DNA of 64,000 bases from Paramacrobiotus metropolitanus (lineage: Eukaryota > Tardigrada > Eutardigrada > Parachela > Macrobiotidae). The position numbers and the translations under genes were made by a program. Below are positions 36,492 through 49,317 of the stretch, one piece after another. The first letter of the stretch is position 1, and each line of letters begins with the position of its first letter. The stretch spans positions 434,001 to 498,000 of the forward strand of contig NW_026570302.1 of assembly GCF_019649055.1 (NCBI RefSeq), given 5' to 3'. A model generated the notes under the pieces. The model did no database searches. It was not told the DNA's origin and was given only the letters and a program-made list of their open reading frames with translations.

Positions 36492-39400
36492 TCAACAGTG
36501 GTTATTAGCAAAGAAACTCAGTACTGATATTGCCACACCGTAAGTAAGCAAGTTTATGAGTAGTCCTTGAGGTGCGCTGCGGTTGACGTAGATCTCTTTG
36601 GTCTTCTTGATAATAAGCTCATATTCACTGACCGCCGGCTGCTGAACAGTTTCCCAATTGATTTCCGGCACGGTTGTGTCGCTGAACCAGCCTTCTCTTT
36701 TAAAGTCATACAGAACATCAGCCACGAAAGCCAGGGCAGTGCGGACCCGGGCGTATACACCGGGTGTTCCGCTGGCGCAGCCACTAGTTAAACAACCGAA
36801 AGTGCTTGGTTATTAATGGAAGTTACCATAAGGCATAAACACTAAGGTTTATCTTTGTTTGCGAAGAAAGTCCGATTAAAACATCTCGTTGAAATAGTAT
36901 AGCGAGTGCTTCAAATTCGTATCAACGTTTTCCTTACCGGAAGACGCGGCTTAACGTTACACGTACACTGCTGATGACCTATACACTTGATTTAGCTAAC
37001 ATTAGTTTGAGACAATAAAACGTGTAGTCGTCTAGTCGTGGCTGGTACTCAATATGCGACGACATCTGAGCGCGTTGAAAATACTGCAGTAATATCGGGC
37101 AAAATACTTACTATCCCCAGGAAGTGGCGCCGAATAATTGCCACTGTAGTGGAATGGAATTTGGTACACGACAGCTCAGTGGCCCGCCACTGTCACCGGA
37201 GCACCTAAAAATTCGCGAACAACAATATCAAAGGCTCACACTTTCAAAGCGCTTTTATGGTCTGGCCAGCGAAAACCTATATGCGCTGACAATTACATTT
37301 TGACAACAAATGAACGTCATGTCTGCCAGCTGGGTATGTTTTCCTGACGTTATTATCACTCACGTGTCTTTGTTGCTGACATTGCCACTATTTGCGCACG
37401 CCATATCGGGAGTGAGTGACTCCATACTCTCACCGCTACTTCCCTTTCTTTGGCAGCAGTCCTGGGTTTGCATTAGATCTAAATCTACCTACATAAGATG
37501 TCTAGTGTCTGTTGTTAGGCTGCAGAAAAACCACTCGTAATACGACGGGCAGATCACAGCGCCGCGTACAAAATTACCACACGCACTATTTCACCTGTAA
37601 CGGCACCCGACTGGTGGGATCCTTTTTGCTCTCATCTTTGGCACTCCGCTGCTGGGTTTTCCCAAATCCGGTGGCATAGCACTTAACGCCCGGCACCGGA
37701 TCGGGATAGCGCGGCAGGCAGATCGGCTGAATCTTGTTGCTGAACTGGATGGTCTGTGCGGAAAAGGCTTTTTATTATGAGCTACGCAGCTACTCCGGGA
37801 AGTCGTTAGCGAATCATCTACTGTAGTTAAGTGAAATCGGCCACAAATAGCGCACCATGAGTTGTGCCACTGCAACCATAGTTGACAACTTAACGGCTGA
37901 AGGTATGGCAACGTTTGTACCTAAGCGGCTAAGTCTGATACATGGATGGGACGTTTTCTCTGTAGATTTGTGCGTTAAACTCAGTGCCTCCGTCTCGTTG
38001 AGTTCGAGATAAAACTACTCCATTAACGTTCAGAAGGGTAGAAAAAAATTCAACAGTTTCTCGGTAGTGCATAAGAAGCATCTCGAAAACCGCTTAGATA
38101 GGTTTTACCCTGTCCAACAGAAGTAGGCAGTAGTCGCACTGAAAGTTTTCCATTGGATTGTAACGTGGATGGACGAGAATGGTCTTCACTTGATACGTGT
38201 TCTCCTTGTTTTTCTGATCCAGGTTATGAATGCCGAGGGTCACTTCCATGTCCTCCGCTTCCAAGACATGCATCGGTGGGCGTGCCGTTTTATCTATCGT
38301 CACATGTCACACATGGCATTTTTGTACCGCAGTTGCTACCGCGGTCATTAATCGTAACTGCAAGCATAAGTATTTATCCCTGTGGGCTGTGGTAACACGT
38401 TGCTGTATTATGCTCTGCTGTCGCGCTTTGGCCTACTACTGCCAAAAAACTGGCCTATCTCGAAGAATCTGTAAACAGAACGAGCAACCTTGCATACATA
38501 CCCTGTTTCTGCGCAGCAGTGTGCCGCTGTCAGGATCCATTGCGGACCAATCTGTAATATCGAAAGACGAAAGTCACCATACCCTCTTTGGATATTTTGC
38601 CTGCTTTGGATATTTTGCAGTCTATTGCGACGGAAAACATTCATACCACTGTACCGCCACAAGTGCTTTTACTGCCGATGTCCCGTCCAGAGTACCATAC
38701 ACTGACGTGCGCTTGCCACGGCCAAGTGTGGGGATCAGACTAAAAAAAACCCAAAAACGGTTGTCTCACTAAATTTGCTAAAGCATGAGCGACCTGGAAC
38801 CGACCAATAAGACACCCGGCATTTTGGTTCTTAACAGACCAAAGCGACCTGGGACCAAAAACCTTCTGCCGTCAAAAATTTGTAGCCGGTTCAGGACTAC
38901 AATTTACGCCGGACAATTAGGTTGCCCGGAGTTTTAATCGGTTACAAACTAACTGTCGCCTGTAAACCATGCCGAAGCAACAACGAATACTAAGTTTACC
39001 TCGGTGCCACCGACTATGCGAACCGGTGCTTCTACTTCGCTGGAAGGAATTGGTGGAACTCCACATTTCATAGTGCAGATTTCGTCCTCGCCGTATGGGC
39101 AGTCCTTAACGCCTGAAAAGCTGTACTAGGTTTTGGCAGTACGAGTTGATACAATAATTTATGTAGGCAGTGCAATTGTCTGTGAAGTATGGGCAGTACC
39201 ATCGCAAATGTGGTTGTATGATATGCACATTCTCCTCTCCGATGGGCATTCAAAGTTTCGCAGTCCGCACGCTCCTACACGAAACAAATTCATTTTCGTA
39301 ATCTGTTTACTTATAAATTATTGGCGACCACACAACGTACGGGTTACGGTGATGTTGAATCCCAGCGACCGACTCTTGCCGGTGGTCCGATAAAGCAGCA

Positions 39401-41305
39401 CCTATCCGCGGTTACCGACGGTTACCGGCTTATTCACACTGGAAACTGTTTACAGGGTAGAGGCGCAATTTGGGCAGGCTTAATCATATTCAAATATTTT
39501 GATGGTTACACGTTTTAGAGCCGTGCCATTTACTGTTTCTCGTCCCCAAGACTAAGACATCCGTCAAATGTTTTGGTAGTTAAACGATCAAAAGACTGTT
39601 AAACGTCCACGGGCCAAAAAAGTCAGCCGTAAATTTTGCGCCCAATCACACTTTAGTTGGAACACGCTACCAACCCGGACACTTTGGCCAGAACGCGATA
39701 TATCACAACTGCCTGAACACTTTTGAGTTGGATCGCCATACCAGCACAGCATTCCCTTTGGTCTCAAAGAAAAACCAACCGGAAGTTCTGAACACGGTGG
39801 TCGGACGCCGTTAAGTACATGTAGATATCGCACACTTCGTTTACCTTCGTTACTACTGTCCCTGCCGGTTCGCTGAATCGGAAGGAAAGTTTAAAAATTG
39901 TCTAAAATCACGGTTTAAAGTACTGCGGCTTCGGCTTTATTGATTGTGATTCAGAGGCTACATGCCATCTTTAATTTCGCAACCACTCTAAACTTAGGTT
40001 CACTTGTGTCGTTTTTTCGGGACCCGCGGGAGTGGGCGTTCAAAATCAGAGGGGGCGGTAATTGCTCGTTTAATTTGGGATTTACGGTACTCAACTATTT
40101 TGGCCGTATCGAAAAGCGCGGAAAAAGTGGCTAGGCAAAATTTGCGGCGGGTATTTTTTCGCCTTTGGACGTTTTGGTCGGTGTAACCACTAAAACGTCC
40201 GCCGCCCGCTCAGTTGACCGTACGCTTTTGTCAGTTAGGGACGTAGTTTAATATCAAGAACACTCGAATTTTAACTGGTTTCTACACAGCCGCTCTGTAA
40301 CTTACAGTTCTTTAACAACTACAGATAATTTCGAGTGCTTTTAATAACGGTTTTGGCTGACCTTACCGCATTGGCACTATACGTAACAACGTCCAGCGTC
40401 TGGTTTCCACAAAAGATCCCCAGGGCAAACCGCGGTAATATATTCAAGTCTACAGGAAAAAAAGCGTTGCATGGGTGAACCGCGTCCTCTATCACAGAAC
40501 CCGGAGGTGCCCTTACAGTGTGCGTCAAATATAATCACACTATCACTCTCGCTGCAATATGGATGTGTGCCGATTGTTTGTCCCACGTCAAAAAGTGTGC
40601 TACGAAACTATAAAAGAAACGTTAGGTATTTTTTGATGATTTTCGTACCAGAAACGCATCTGCTGTAAGACCTTCATAAAATGCAAAACTTTCCGCACTC
40701 GTCCATAACGAACAATTATTTTCTGTTACTGAACAGTCACATAAATTATGATAAATATTACGACTGCTGAGAAAGTTTATTCCAGAAAAAATGCGTAAAA
40801 AGATAGTGAAAAAAATACTAGTTACATTAAAATTACGCTTAATCATATATCTTTGTTGACTTTACTCAGCCATTTTTTTTAAGTGACGAATGCAGGTAGG
40901 CGCAGCTAAATGTCTTTATGCAGAATCATTTTTCTAATGCCACAGTGCCACAGCCACAGTGCTTTTTTCTAGTATTTACGTGAGTTTCGTCAGGAAATAA
41001 GTATGGAAGATGCACCAGCAGAAATTGGTACTCCAAATGTCACCGAAATGTGCACGTACTCTCAAGCCACGTAGCCCCATCAAGTCCGGCTGACTCTGCA
41101 CGGAATAGTAGCGCGCCACAAATTTAGCTTCCCGGTTGGGGAAACCGGGTGATGCGAAGTGCGCGCTGTACTGATCATTCAGCTGGATAATTTCGACCGT
41201 ATCACTAGGTAGCAATGATTTGCAAGGCTCCCCGCAAGGTCCTACCAAAACAGCGCTAATCCGTGCTGCTATATAACAGATGCAAAACAAATCTAGCCAC
41301 GACAT
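36492..41305 (-). CDS. Secreted CUB-LDLa-trypsin serine protease
   Basis: The minus-strand exons I can phase are 41305-41016 (signal peptide, CUB start with SPGFPN), 40551-40517, 40449-40367 ([16 protein letters not shown]), 39901-39845, about 39401-39329 (CUB end), 39274-39200 and 39112-39000. The last two form an LDL-receptor class A repeat, [23 protein letters not shown], leading to the zymogen cleavage site RIVGGTE. Then come 38739-38647 ([13 protein letters not shown]), 38551-~38502 (catalytic His, LTAAHC), an exon ending at 38109 (catalytic Asp, CDYCLLLL), 37753-37595, 37461-37364, 37204-37112 ([10 protein letters not shown]) and 36783-36492. The Asp six residues before the active Ser predicts cleavage after Lys/Arg. 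The start of the Asp exon and the CUB/LDLa junction are unresolved. About 70 residues follow the protease domain and end in a hydrophobic stretch ([18 protein letters not shown]), possibly a membrane anchor. That the CUB and protease parts are one gene is inferred from matching phases. Confidence 0.75.
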
Positions 41306-41775
41306 CGTACGCCATTAGTTGCGGCATTGATGTCTGCCAATAAAGTCAGCCGCAGGATCACTATAACAAAGTTAACAATCATTGCTTCACTAAATTTTAA
41401 AACAATAAATTTGTTTACAATTGCTGCTTGTTTACATTGCAGAATCTGAGAATTCCGTGTAAAGCATCTGTCCGTACTAAATTAACGTACATCATATAAA
41501 TGCTTATTAGAATACGTAAGTAAACTATGCTTGGAATACTGTATGTACGTAAAGTGTACTTACGGTAATTAGTTGATTGCAAGCAGATTTTAACATGACT
41601 GTTCTTGTTGCTAAGTGTTTCTCTCGTTAAACTCGAAACGCTGCAAAGGAAAGTTCACACAGCCAAATTGTGCGCGTCTGACACAAACGTGCTGTTTTGC
41701 TTTGTGAAGTTGATGGATAAACTTACCAGCGTAATATTGTTCTGATGAATTAAATCGCGCTCCCTTGTATTTTGA

Positions 41776-44700
41776 ATGACAGTGTTAACAACCATGAGCA
41801 CGAATTCCGATTCCACGGAGGCACAAATCCGCTGGCCTACGGATTACGATCGTAATCCCTATCAGCAGCGCATCCATCAGCTGAGTGGCTTCCCACCGAA
41901 TAATCGCCCTGTCCGTGTGGCATCCACTTCCTCTGTCCAGCCGCCCCCTGACAACTATGACAACAGTGGCACATACGACGATTCCGGCCTTTTTCCAGAC
42001 TCGGATTTCGATGGTACAATATCGTGATTTATTGGGAATTATTGATATCTAACCAAATACAGAGTATATAGATATGTTGTGCTGTACATAAAGTCAGGAC
42101 CCATCACTACCTTTTACTCGGTTCACAAACTTTCGTGCACAGCCTTTTCTTTGCACTGTCATTTTCCTCCGTTAGCTGTTTATCGGCCAGTGCGAAACGG
42201 ATTTATTTAGTGACTTAGTACCTAATTTCCGCCCAGTTGTTTGTTTTAAAATTATTTCGATCTAAGGTCTGTATATATTCATAATATAGCTCTCAAATTA
42301 CAAATAGGCATTTATATCGCCTTCGCAAACAGTTCATAATACCAGGAATTTTCGAACCCAGGAATTTAGGTATGAATGTAGTATTCTTATCATTATGTAA
42401 GCTTTGAACTTTACAAATTCTGCTGGATGAAAAAAAATCCAAGGTGTTTCATTCATGCAAGAACGTCAAGTGCAAAAGCTAGAAATGGTAGTGAACGGAG
42501 TGAATGATATACAAGGTAGTGAGCGCAAAAAATGGTGCAAGGAGCAATAACGATAGCTGGCTGACCAATTAAGGGAAGGTAAAAATTTACCAAAAAAGAT
42601 AAAATAGATAAGTCAAGCATAGTTAAACCATGCATAATTAATACGATTACACATCACTACGAGTACAGCTTTTTATAGTTGTATGTATTCATACAGATAC
42701 TGATATGTATTTTGTCTGCAGTCAGTGGAAAATATCTACACGGATTTTTTTGTGTTAATATTTATGCGACATATTTATGTATCTGTAAGTTTACGCAGAA
42801 CCGCCCTTATCGGATTTGATTTTTCCAGGATTTTTTATGCACTACAGTAAGTGCTGCGCAGAGTAAGCAATTTCTTTTTCAAAATTTTTTATTCAAAGGT
42901 CATTTTGTACGAGCATTATATTACTCTGCCGGATTTTTGCACAATACGTTCTGGAACAATCTTTTTCTACAAAATTTAATGTATTGTACAACTGCTTGGT
43001 GGCAGTATACAGATAATATTGCGTTTGCTGCCGCAAAACGTAGTTGCATGTGGATAAATGCGGTAAATGTTTGTGTCGGGTTCCTTATTACTCCGTCATG
43101 CAGGTGCATCTGTAGTAGAAAAACCATTTCTAATGCGAAAAACATCAAAGTAAATTTAACCATTGTTTAAATAATCGTAATAAGCAATTGTTTACGTAAT
43201 AATATTAAACTAGTATTTAAAAATTTTTTTCTTACTGCACAGTCTGCACCATTACACTTTTGTTTACAAAATACAAGTAAACGAATACGTAATTATAGCA
43301 AATAAATCTCATTAAATTTATCCGCTTCGCCCACGGTTCCCAATACAGATGCCGCGTTCCCTCTCTGAATTTCCAGAGATAATCGTTGTCGCAGAAATTC
43401 ATTTTCTTACTTAAATCTTGGTTTACAGCCTTATTTAATATTTTTCTTCTTTATCTAATTAAACCGCTGGTTTTCTGTGGCTGACTTTTGATCCATTTGG
43501 TTAAGTGTACACTTTCACTGTTTTAGCATTCATCCAGTCAAGCGAATCCGGCAGCGAGAGTTTCCGGGAAGACAGCTACGTCTCCGGGGCGGCAGCGGGT
43601 GTGGACGCCTTTGGGTTCACTGCGGCAACGCTCGATGAACAGCGCCCGGAGAAAACCGCCATCCAAATCCACGTGGAGGAGATGCTCGGCAAAGAGCAAA
43701 AGCGCCATCTCATGCAGTAAGTATTTATGAGCGTTACTTCGGCGTTGAATTTTCATGGTTGACTAAACATCGCACAGTGTTGCAGGATCCACCAGACGTT
43801 CGTCGGACTGTGGCGTACCGGGACACTGTGTGATATCATCCTGAAAACGGTGGATTCAGTGATCCCTGTCCACTCTGCCGTCGTGGTGGGACATTCGGGG
43901 CGCTGTGAGAAGGAAGCCATGGACTTCCATAAGACGAAGACTCTACCCATTGTTATCGCGCTCTCCAATGAGGTCACGCTGGGAGCGCTACGGCAGATTG
44001 TGGAATTTATGTACCTGGCTAAACTGGAGGTATTCGTTAGTTAGCCCGATTTGCTCTCACCGGCACTCTAAATCCTGATTTTAATAGATCTTTATTTCAA
44101 TTAAAGATCGAGCTTGGTTCGTTGGTCGCTATTTACAAGGCCGCGAAAGAACTAGAAGTGTACGTGGTGGTCGCCCGTTGTAGCAAGATTCTTGACCGTC
44201 TGCTGGAAGACCAGAATATCATCCAGACGATACAGGCGGCGACTGACCTTGGCGTGGAAGACCTGCAGGAAATCGCCTGGTCCAAGTTTACCAAGGATTT
44301 CAAGCTGTTCTACCAACGGGAAGCCTTCCTGGAACAGAGCCTGCCAGCTGTGACGAAGGTTCTCAGCTCCAATTTTTTGGTACCAAAGGTGAGACGTGAT
44401 AGAATTTCCGTCAATAAAGAAGACGGCATGTTACTCGAGTTAAAATCAGATTTTGTACTAGTGCAGAGTAGTAACTACTGCATCCGTTTCCGGTGATACT
44501 TACGATTATTGAAATGTGAGATGGTTAATTTACAGACAGAATTCGAGGTGTTCGAAGCCGCGATGGCATGGATCAACCATCGACGGCATGAGCGCCTGAA
44601 AGAGCTGCCCAAACTCATGGCGTGCGTCCGCCTAATTAACATGACTGATGAAGAGCTGATCAACTGCATGCAGTACGATGAAGCGTTCGCGGTGTCTCCG

Positions 44701-45205
44701 GGTCTTGAAATTCTCGCGCAGGCCAACATGTAAGCAGTACAATTCTGGAAAAATTCTGTTGCAGCAAGTACAGCATACGCATGTGCATTTTTAATACCTT
44801 TAAAGGAATAAAATGCTGAAAGATCGCGGTGAATTGCCTCCTGATTTCAAACCACCCAAACAGCGCGCCAGGACTAAACAACCTCAGACGGTTCAGCCGC
44901 CCGACGAAGGGCGTTACGGAACGTTCCGGACCAGTACGTCCCAGCACCGAAACTAATTTGCTATGGCATGCTTCATATATTTAATGAACCAGGATAATAT
45001 TATCGCAGGTTTGATGGCTCCAGGGCAGCCGAAGAATACGTTTACGGGACTTCATGCCTTTCAGCCCACGATGACGCACAACAACCCACAGCCCGGATCC
45101 CGCCTGCCGCAAGGCGGCCCAGTCCTGATGGCCCAAGCGGCCAGAGCCAAGACCGTGTCGCTCACATCATCGCGCAGCGAAACACCACACCAGAATTTTT
45201 ACTAG
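41776..45205 (+). CDS. BTB-BACK protein without Kelch repeats
   Basis: Seven exons join in phase: 41776-42013, 43527-43716, 43786-44029, 44107-44388, 44536-44729, 44806-44933 and 45009-45205, giving about 490 residues. The first ~140 residues are disordered (Ser, Asp and Pro rich). A BTB/POZ domain follows (LWRTGTLCDIILKT...VHSAVVVGHS, then EVTLGALRQIVEFMYLAKL) and then a BACK domain (AATDLGVEDLQEIAWSKF, EVFEAAMAWINHR). The tail is Pro/Gln/Arg rich with no Kelch or zinc fingers. Such proteins usually serve as cullin-3 substrate adaptors, but the partner here is unknown. The last intron is only 75 bases; if it is retained, translation ends at 44956 with a different short tail. A second in-frame ATG (41794) is an alternative start. 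Confidence 0.85.
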
Positions 45206-45400
45206 AACCACAAAATCCAGGAGACAGTAAAATATCTGAGAAAAATGAAACGTTTCGTCTCAGCGAGCGCTTGAATGAATTACGTAGCTGCATTATGTAT
45301 ATTGAAGTGTGTTCTGTTGATTATTCATAGTGCTCTTATTTTTGGAGAAAAGCCTGAGCTAGTTCATTGGCGAGATAATAATTATGATTTCATACCGGCA

Positions 45401-45421
45401 AATAAATGGGTGATAAATAAA
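45401..45421 (+). terminator. Candidate polyadenylation signals for the BTB-BACK gene
   Basis: Two AATAAA hexamers, at 45401-45406 and 45416-45421, lie about 200 bases after the stop codon. The region is AT-rich, so this is suggestive only. Confidence 0.35.
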
Positions 45422-46735
45422 TTTAATTAAAATTTAAAAGATTACCTGTTTCTTTCAATGTACTGAACTATATTAAATGGAGTCTGCATGTTCTTGAGTG
45501 TTGCTTATTGTTAAGCATATTGCTACAGTGAAAAATGAGCTGTCCAGTAGAATCGCAATAAAATCGATGCGTTGTAGCAGCGCCCTTTTGTGCTTGCTGA
45601 CCTTTCTGTGTAGTTTTACACAGAGCGTCGTTCTGCGTCATGCGTGGACAGTGTCGATAAGCTGGATTTACACTAACGTATAGCAGGTGATAAACAGCTG
45701 CGCGCAAATGAACATCATTGTGTGCTCAGGGGTATGCAAACTGGCCAAATAATGCCAGGGCGGGATTCATACCGAGAAGCGCTACCAACTACAACCGCTA
45801 AAACCGTCCGTCCCCGAGTATACTCTCCGGAAAAATCGTCCGGGTAAAAAATCGATCCATCCAGTGCGTAATATTTGAAAGCTGCAAAAAAGCCTGGCGG
45901 ATAAACTTTACTTTGGAAGTTTTGCCGGCTCATGGACAAAAGCGTTCGGCGGACGGTTCTTGCGCTCGGACGTTTTGCAGGTTACATGCGTAATTTCTGA
46001 ATACTACATGTGTTGAACCCTACATCCTTTTTGAATCCTACATGTGGTTAACAACCCCAGTGGCTACTTTCTTATGTGAAGGTACAGTACTACCGGAAAA
46101 GTATATCCCCACCAATTACTGACTGATTGTCCGGCAAAGTCCGGGTAATTTTAATTATTGGTCATAGTCAGTGGTAGTCGTAGCGCGAAGTTCTCAGGAT
46201 ATGATAAACTTATGAAGACTATAAATTATTTTCCATGTCAGAGCACGCAGGTCTATGTAAAACATGTACGCGGTTATCCATATTCTATGGTAAAAATTCC
46301 AAGGAAACGTATCAATAGAATCAATGCAGAAATGGAGCGTACTTTGAGCCGGTCTTATGATCCGTGAATATGTCGGCGGAATTCAAGCTCTTCATATAAC
46401 AAAAGAGAGCACCATATCTGAATATGTATGACGTTTCACAATCCGCCCGCACCGTTTGTGGACGAAACCTTTGGCATGTTTGTGGACAATCAATCCGCTT
46501 TAGAAAGCCAAATCCCTATTCATACTGCCATTGCCACACACTTGGGAAATCTCACAATGCTGTACGCTTTCCGTCAGCAGAAGACCCACATATTTCCGCT
46601 GGATAGCGTGAGAGCATTCGTCACGATTCTGTGCTTTTTTGACGTCTGATGAAAGCCGCAAACATCTTCTGAGCCATTCCGTCGCTCCACTCCACCCGAT
46701 AGAATCATCCACATTTTCCTTAGCATTAAATTAAA
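45422..46735. other. Intergenic, upstream of the first GPCR
   Basis: There are only short chance-like ORFs (46158-46367, 46428-46649) and no repeats that stand out. An acceptor-like CCTTAG at 46717-46722, close to the ATG at 46736, could mean a 5' UTR intron. Confidence 0.4.
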
Positions 46736-47776
46736 ATGGCCAACAACACGCTAGTCTTACTGCTGAACGTAACCAATCCAACCATCTCCTGGACTTTCGT
46801 CCCGATCTTAGGCGTCATCGTTCTTCCCTTAACCGTACTTTTCAACGGGTTAATCTTGATATTATTCACCATCGACAGCAATCTCCGCACGCCGTTCAAC
46901 GTCTACCTTGCCAACCTGCTTTTCGCCAATATCCTATACGCTGTCCCGGTGATTCCGTTGGACATCTTGAATTCCCTGTTTCGCCGTTGGGATCTCGGGA
47001 GCGCAGCCTGTGACGTGTACATCTATAGCAGCTACCTGATGGCCACCGTCACCGCCCACTGTCACCTGCTAATCACCCTCAACCGATTGTGGGCGGTACA
47101 GTGGCCACTGTCCTACGCGCAGCGGCATTCCACAAAACTGGCCGTCGGCATCTGCGCCGGGATGTGGCTATACGTTAACGCGGGACTCTTACCGGGAATC
47201 GTATTATATTTTATGAAATATCAAAAGCCGGTGAATTCCTTCGGCTGTGATCTTTTATTAGCCGGTGACGCACTAGCAGGTTTTCGGTACTTTAATCAGC
47301 TTTACCTGTTCGATCTGGTTAATCTGGTTATCCCGGCGGTGTATCCGTATTTGTGGTATCGACGACGGAAGATTCATCCCGTGGAGGGTGTCCGGTATGC
47401 GGTGACCTCAGAAAATCAACCGTCAAACGAAGCTGGGACCGGTGCAACGCGAAAATCAAAAGGTCATGACGGACGCTATGCGGTGGCGTCGGAAAATCAG
47501 CCGTCTGAGACCGGAGGGGCGCGTAAAGTAAAAGGTCACGGTCGGGCATTCGCCGTGTTGACGATCTTGACCGCCAGTATTACGGTGTGTTGGACACCGG
47601 CTGCGGTGTTCTTTACCGTTAGCATGTTTACGGATGTTAGCTCCTGGCCGACGGTGATTTATATTGTGCGGGGATTATTTGCGGTACAGCCGGTACTGGA
47701 TCCTATTTTGTTTGCAATGACGCTGCCGGATTTGCGGAATGCACTGCAGAGCAGATTATTTTGTCGTAGTATTTAA
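46736..47776 (+). CDS. Rhodopsin-like (class A) GPCR, intronless, copy 1
   Basis: A single 346-codon exon carries seven hydrophobic segments. The N-terminus is short, with sequons NNT and NVT. TM1 contains LTVLFNGLILILF (N1.50-like). TM2 is NLLFANILYAVPVIPLD. TM3 ends in LNRLWAVQWP, where NRL replaces the DRY motif. TM6 has the conserved CWTP core. TM7 has PVLDPILF, where DPxxF replaces NPxxY. The third intracellular loop contains a duplicated segment (RYAVTSENQPS and RYAVASENQPS). The protein is closely related to the gene at 49318, so the pair is a tandem duplicate. The ligand is unknown. Changes in both activation motifs are known in orphan or chemosensory-type receptors, and chemosensation is only a guess. 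Confidence 0.9.
   Translation: MANNTLVLLLNVTNPTISWTFVPILGVIVLPLTVLFNGLILILFTIDSNLRTPFNVYLANLLFANILYAVPVIPLDILNSLFRRWDLGSAACDVYIYSSYLMATVTAHCHLLITLNRLWAVQWPLSYAQRHSTKLAVGICAGMWLYVNAGLLPGIVLYFMKYQKPVNSFGCDLLLAGDALAGFRYFNQLYLFDLVNLVIPAVYPYLWYRRRKIHPVEGVRYAVTSENQPSNEAGTGATRKSKGHDGRYAVASENQPSETGGARKVKGHGRAFAVLTILTASITVCWTPAAVFFTVSMFTDVSSWPTVIYIVRGLFAVQPVLDPILFAMTLPDLRNALQSRLFCRSI
47390..47545 (+). repeat. In-frame tandem duplication within the GPCR third intracellular loop
   Basis: Units 47390-47470 (27 codons) and 47471-47545 (25 codons) encode RYAV-T/A-SENQPS followed by a basic Lys/Gly stretch ending GHDG or GHGR. The neighbouring GPCR has only one, diverged, counterpart (VSSDKPS...). Confidence 0.8.
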
Positions 47777-49317
47777 TTGCCGACTGTACTGTATGTCAAA
47801 ACGTACAGTCCCAAAGTACAAGCTGTTCCTCCTACGTTTCCAGGGCGATCCCAGCAGTAAATGCACAAGATTCTAGTACTTTCGCTGGCTCCTGTGCGCA
47901 ACAGTTTAATTTACACTGCAGCCTTATTTCATTGTGAAATACTGTCATTTTTTTAAATCCCGCTTCTCTACTGTCTGCTAAAGCGGAGCGGATTACTCTG
48001 TCAAGAGTTATTTATGACTGGTTGCTGCGTGACCCTTTTGTCGTTACTGATATTATGCTTTGCACAGTTTTTTTCTTTTCTGTTTGTGCGTATCCTGATT
48101 ACCTGGATATCAATTTAATAACATTGTATCAACTTTGTTAGGCTAAATCGGCATATTATAACATGCGGTAGCGGAGCGCACACATAGGCGTACAACACAC
48201 AGGCATCCACAGTAAAACCTACCAAAAATTACGCATGAGATACTTAATAACAAGCTTTTCATCCTCCACTGAGTAAAACGCTTACACAATCTTCAGAAAA
48301 ACGTGTTCAAATTATAGTAATTTAAAGGGAGCGCCGACATTGTCAAGCAGTTGAGCAGATATTGCTAAGACCATCATTTCGTTGTCTGGCTTAAACTTGT
48401 TCCAAATGCATCGCCCCCTGGTAAAATAATAATTATCTACTTGATTGATACCGGATCTGCTGTATATTATTTTTAAATACTGGTGCAGTACACACCCCTA
48501 ACCCGGAGCATATTTGTATCAAATTAACTATCATTTTTCTACGGGGTCAAAGTTCGTGTGTAATTAGCAAACTTCGAATTCGACTCTCAGGTCATTTGCT
48601 TTAAAGAAAAAGCGACAGCAGCAGACAAGTCGAACACTCTTGACGCATTGCAGAGATACAGCCGGGCGTATAATTAACTGTCATCCGATAGCCAGGTAGC
48701 AATGTCGCCACACCGACACGCTATGCGGCCGGCAGGCTGTATTCTACGCAGGTACTGTATCCCACAGCGGGTCGCCTTTCAAGGAAGCACTGCGCCGGCA
48801 CAAAGGCTCACACCGCGTAAATAAGCCAATAACGACTAAACACATATTATAACCAATATAATAACATTGACGGTTTTTATGTTTTCGTCTTTGATGTCTT
48901 AAGCCGGCAGAAAAGGTGAATTAGGTAATGAGCGGAATTTGCTGGTTTTCCCGGCAGTTTATTATAAAGCATAATCCTTACTATCCCTAGGAATTTGATG
49001 CGCTGGTATCACGCAGTCGGTGAATAGGCTGAACAATATGCAACATATTTTTCTTTCAGTCTTTCTAACGGAAACATGAAACTATTACGAACGATTTCCT
49101 ATACATGAGCCTTTTATCGCGGAAGCGTGCAGCTCAGCTTACGGTTTGGAACTGCGGAAATTCGCATTCAGCATTTCGTATTTGATTGTAATCATTTTAT
49201 TTTGCCACGTCCGCACGTGTTTCCGGCACAAAGTAATTATTGCTGGTTCACCGTTCGTTTATAAAGGAGCCGGGAAGAATAATTTAGTTTAAAAATCCTT
49301 GGCAAGATTTTTTTATC
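47777..49317. other. Spacer between the tandem GPCRs
   Basis: 1.5 kb with no coding signal that I can support. The end of it carries a TATA-like site at 49257-49267. Confidence 0.45.
49257..49267 (+). promoter_or_regulatory. TATA-like element of the second GPCR
   Basis: GTTTATAAAGG lies about 50 bases before the ATG at 49318, consistent with a TATA box and a very short 5' UTR. Confidence 0.4.

Noticed and set aside
39588-39833. 81-codon minus-strand ORF with several cysteines, considered as an extra domain of the protease
   Set aside because: It is in a different frame from the phased CUB exon at 39901-39845, and its cysteine spacing fits no module I know.
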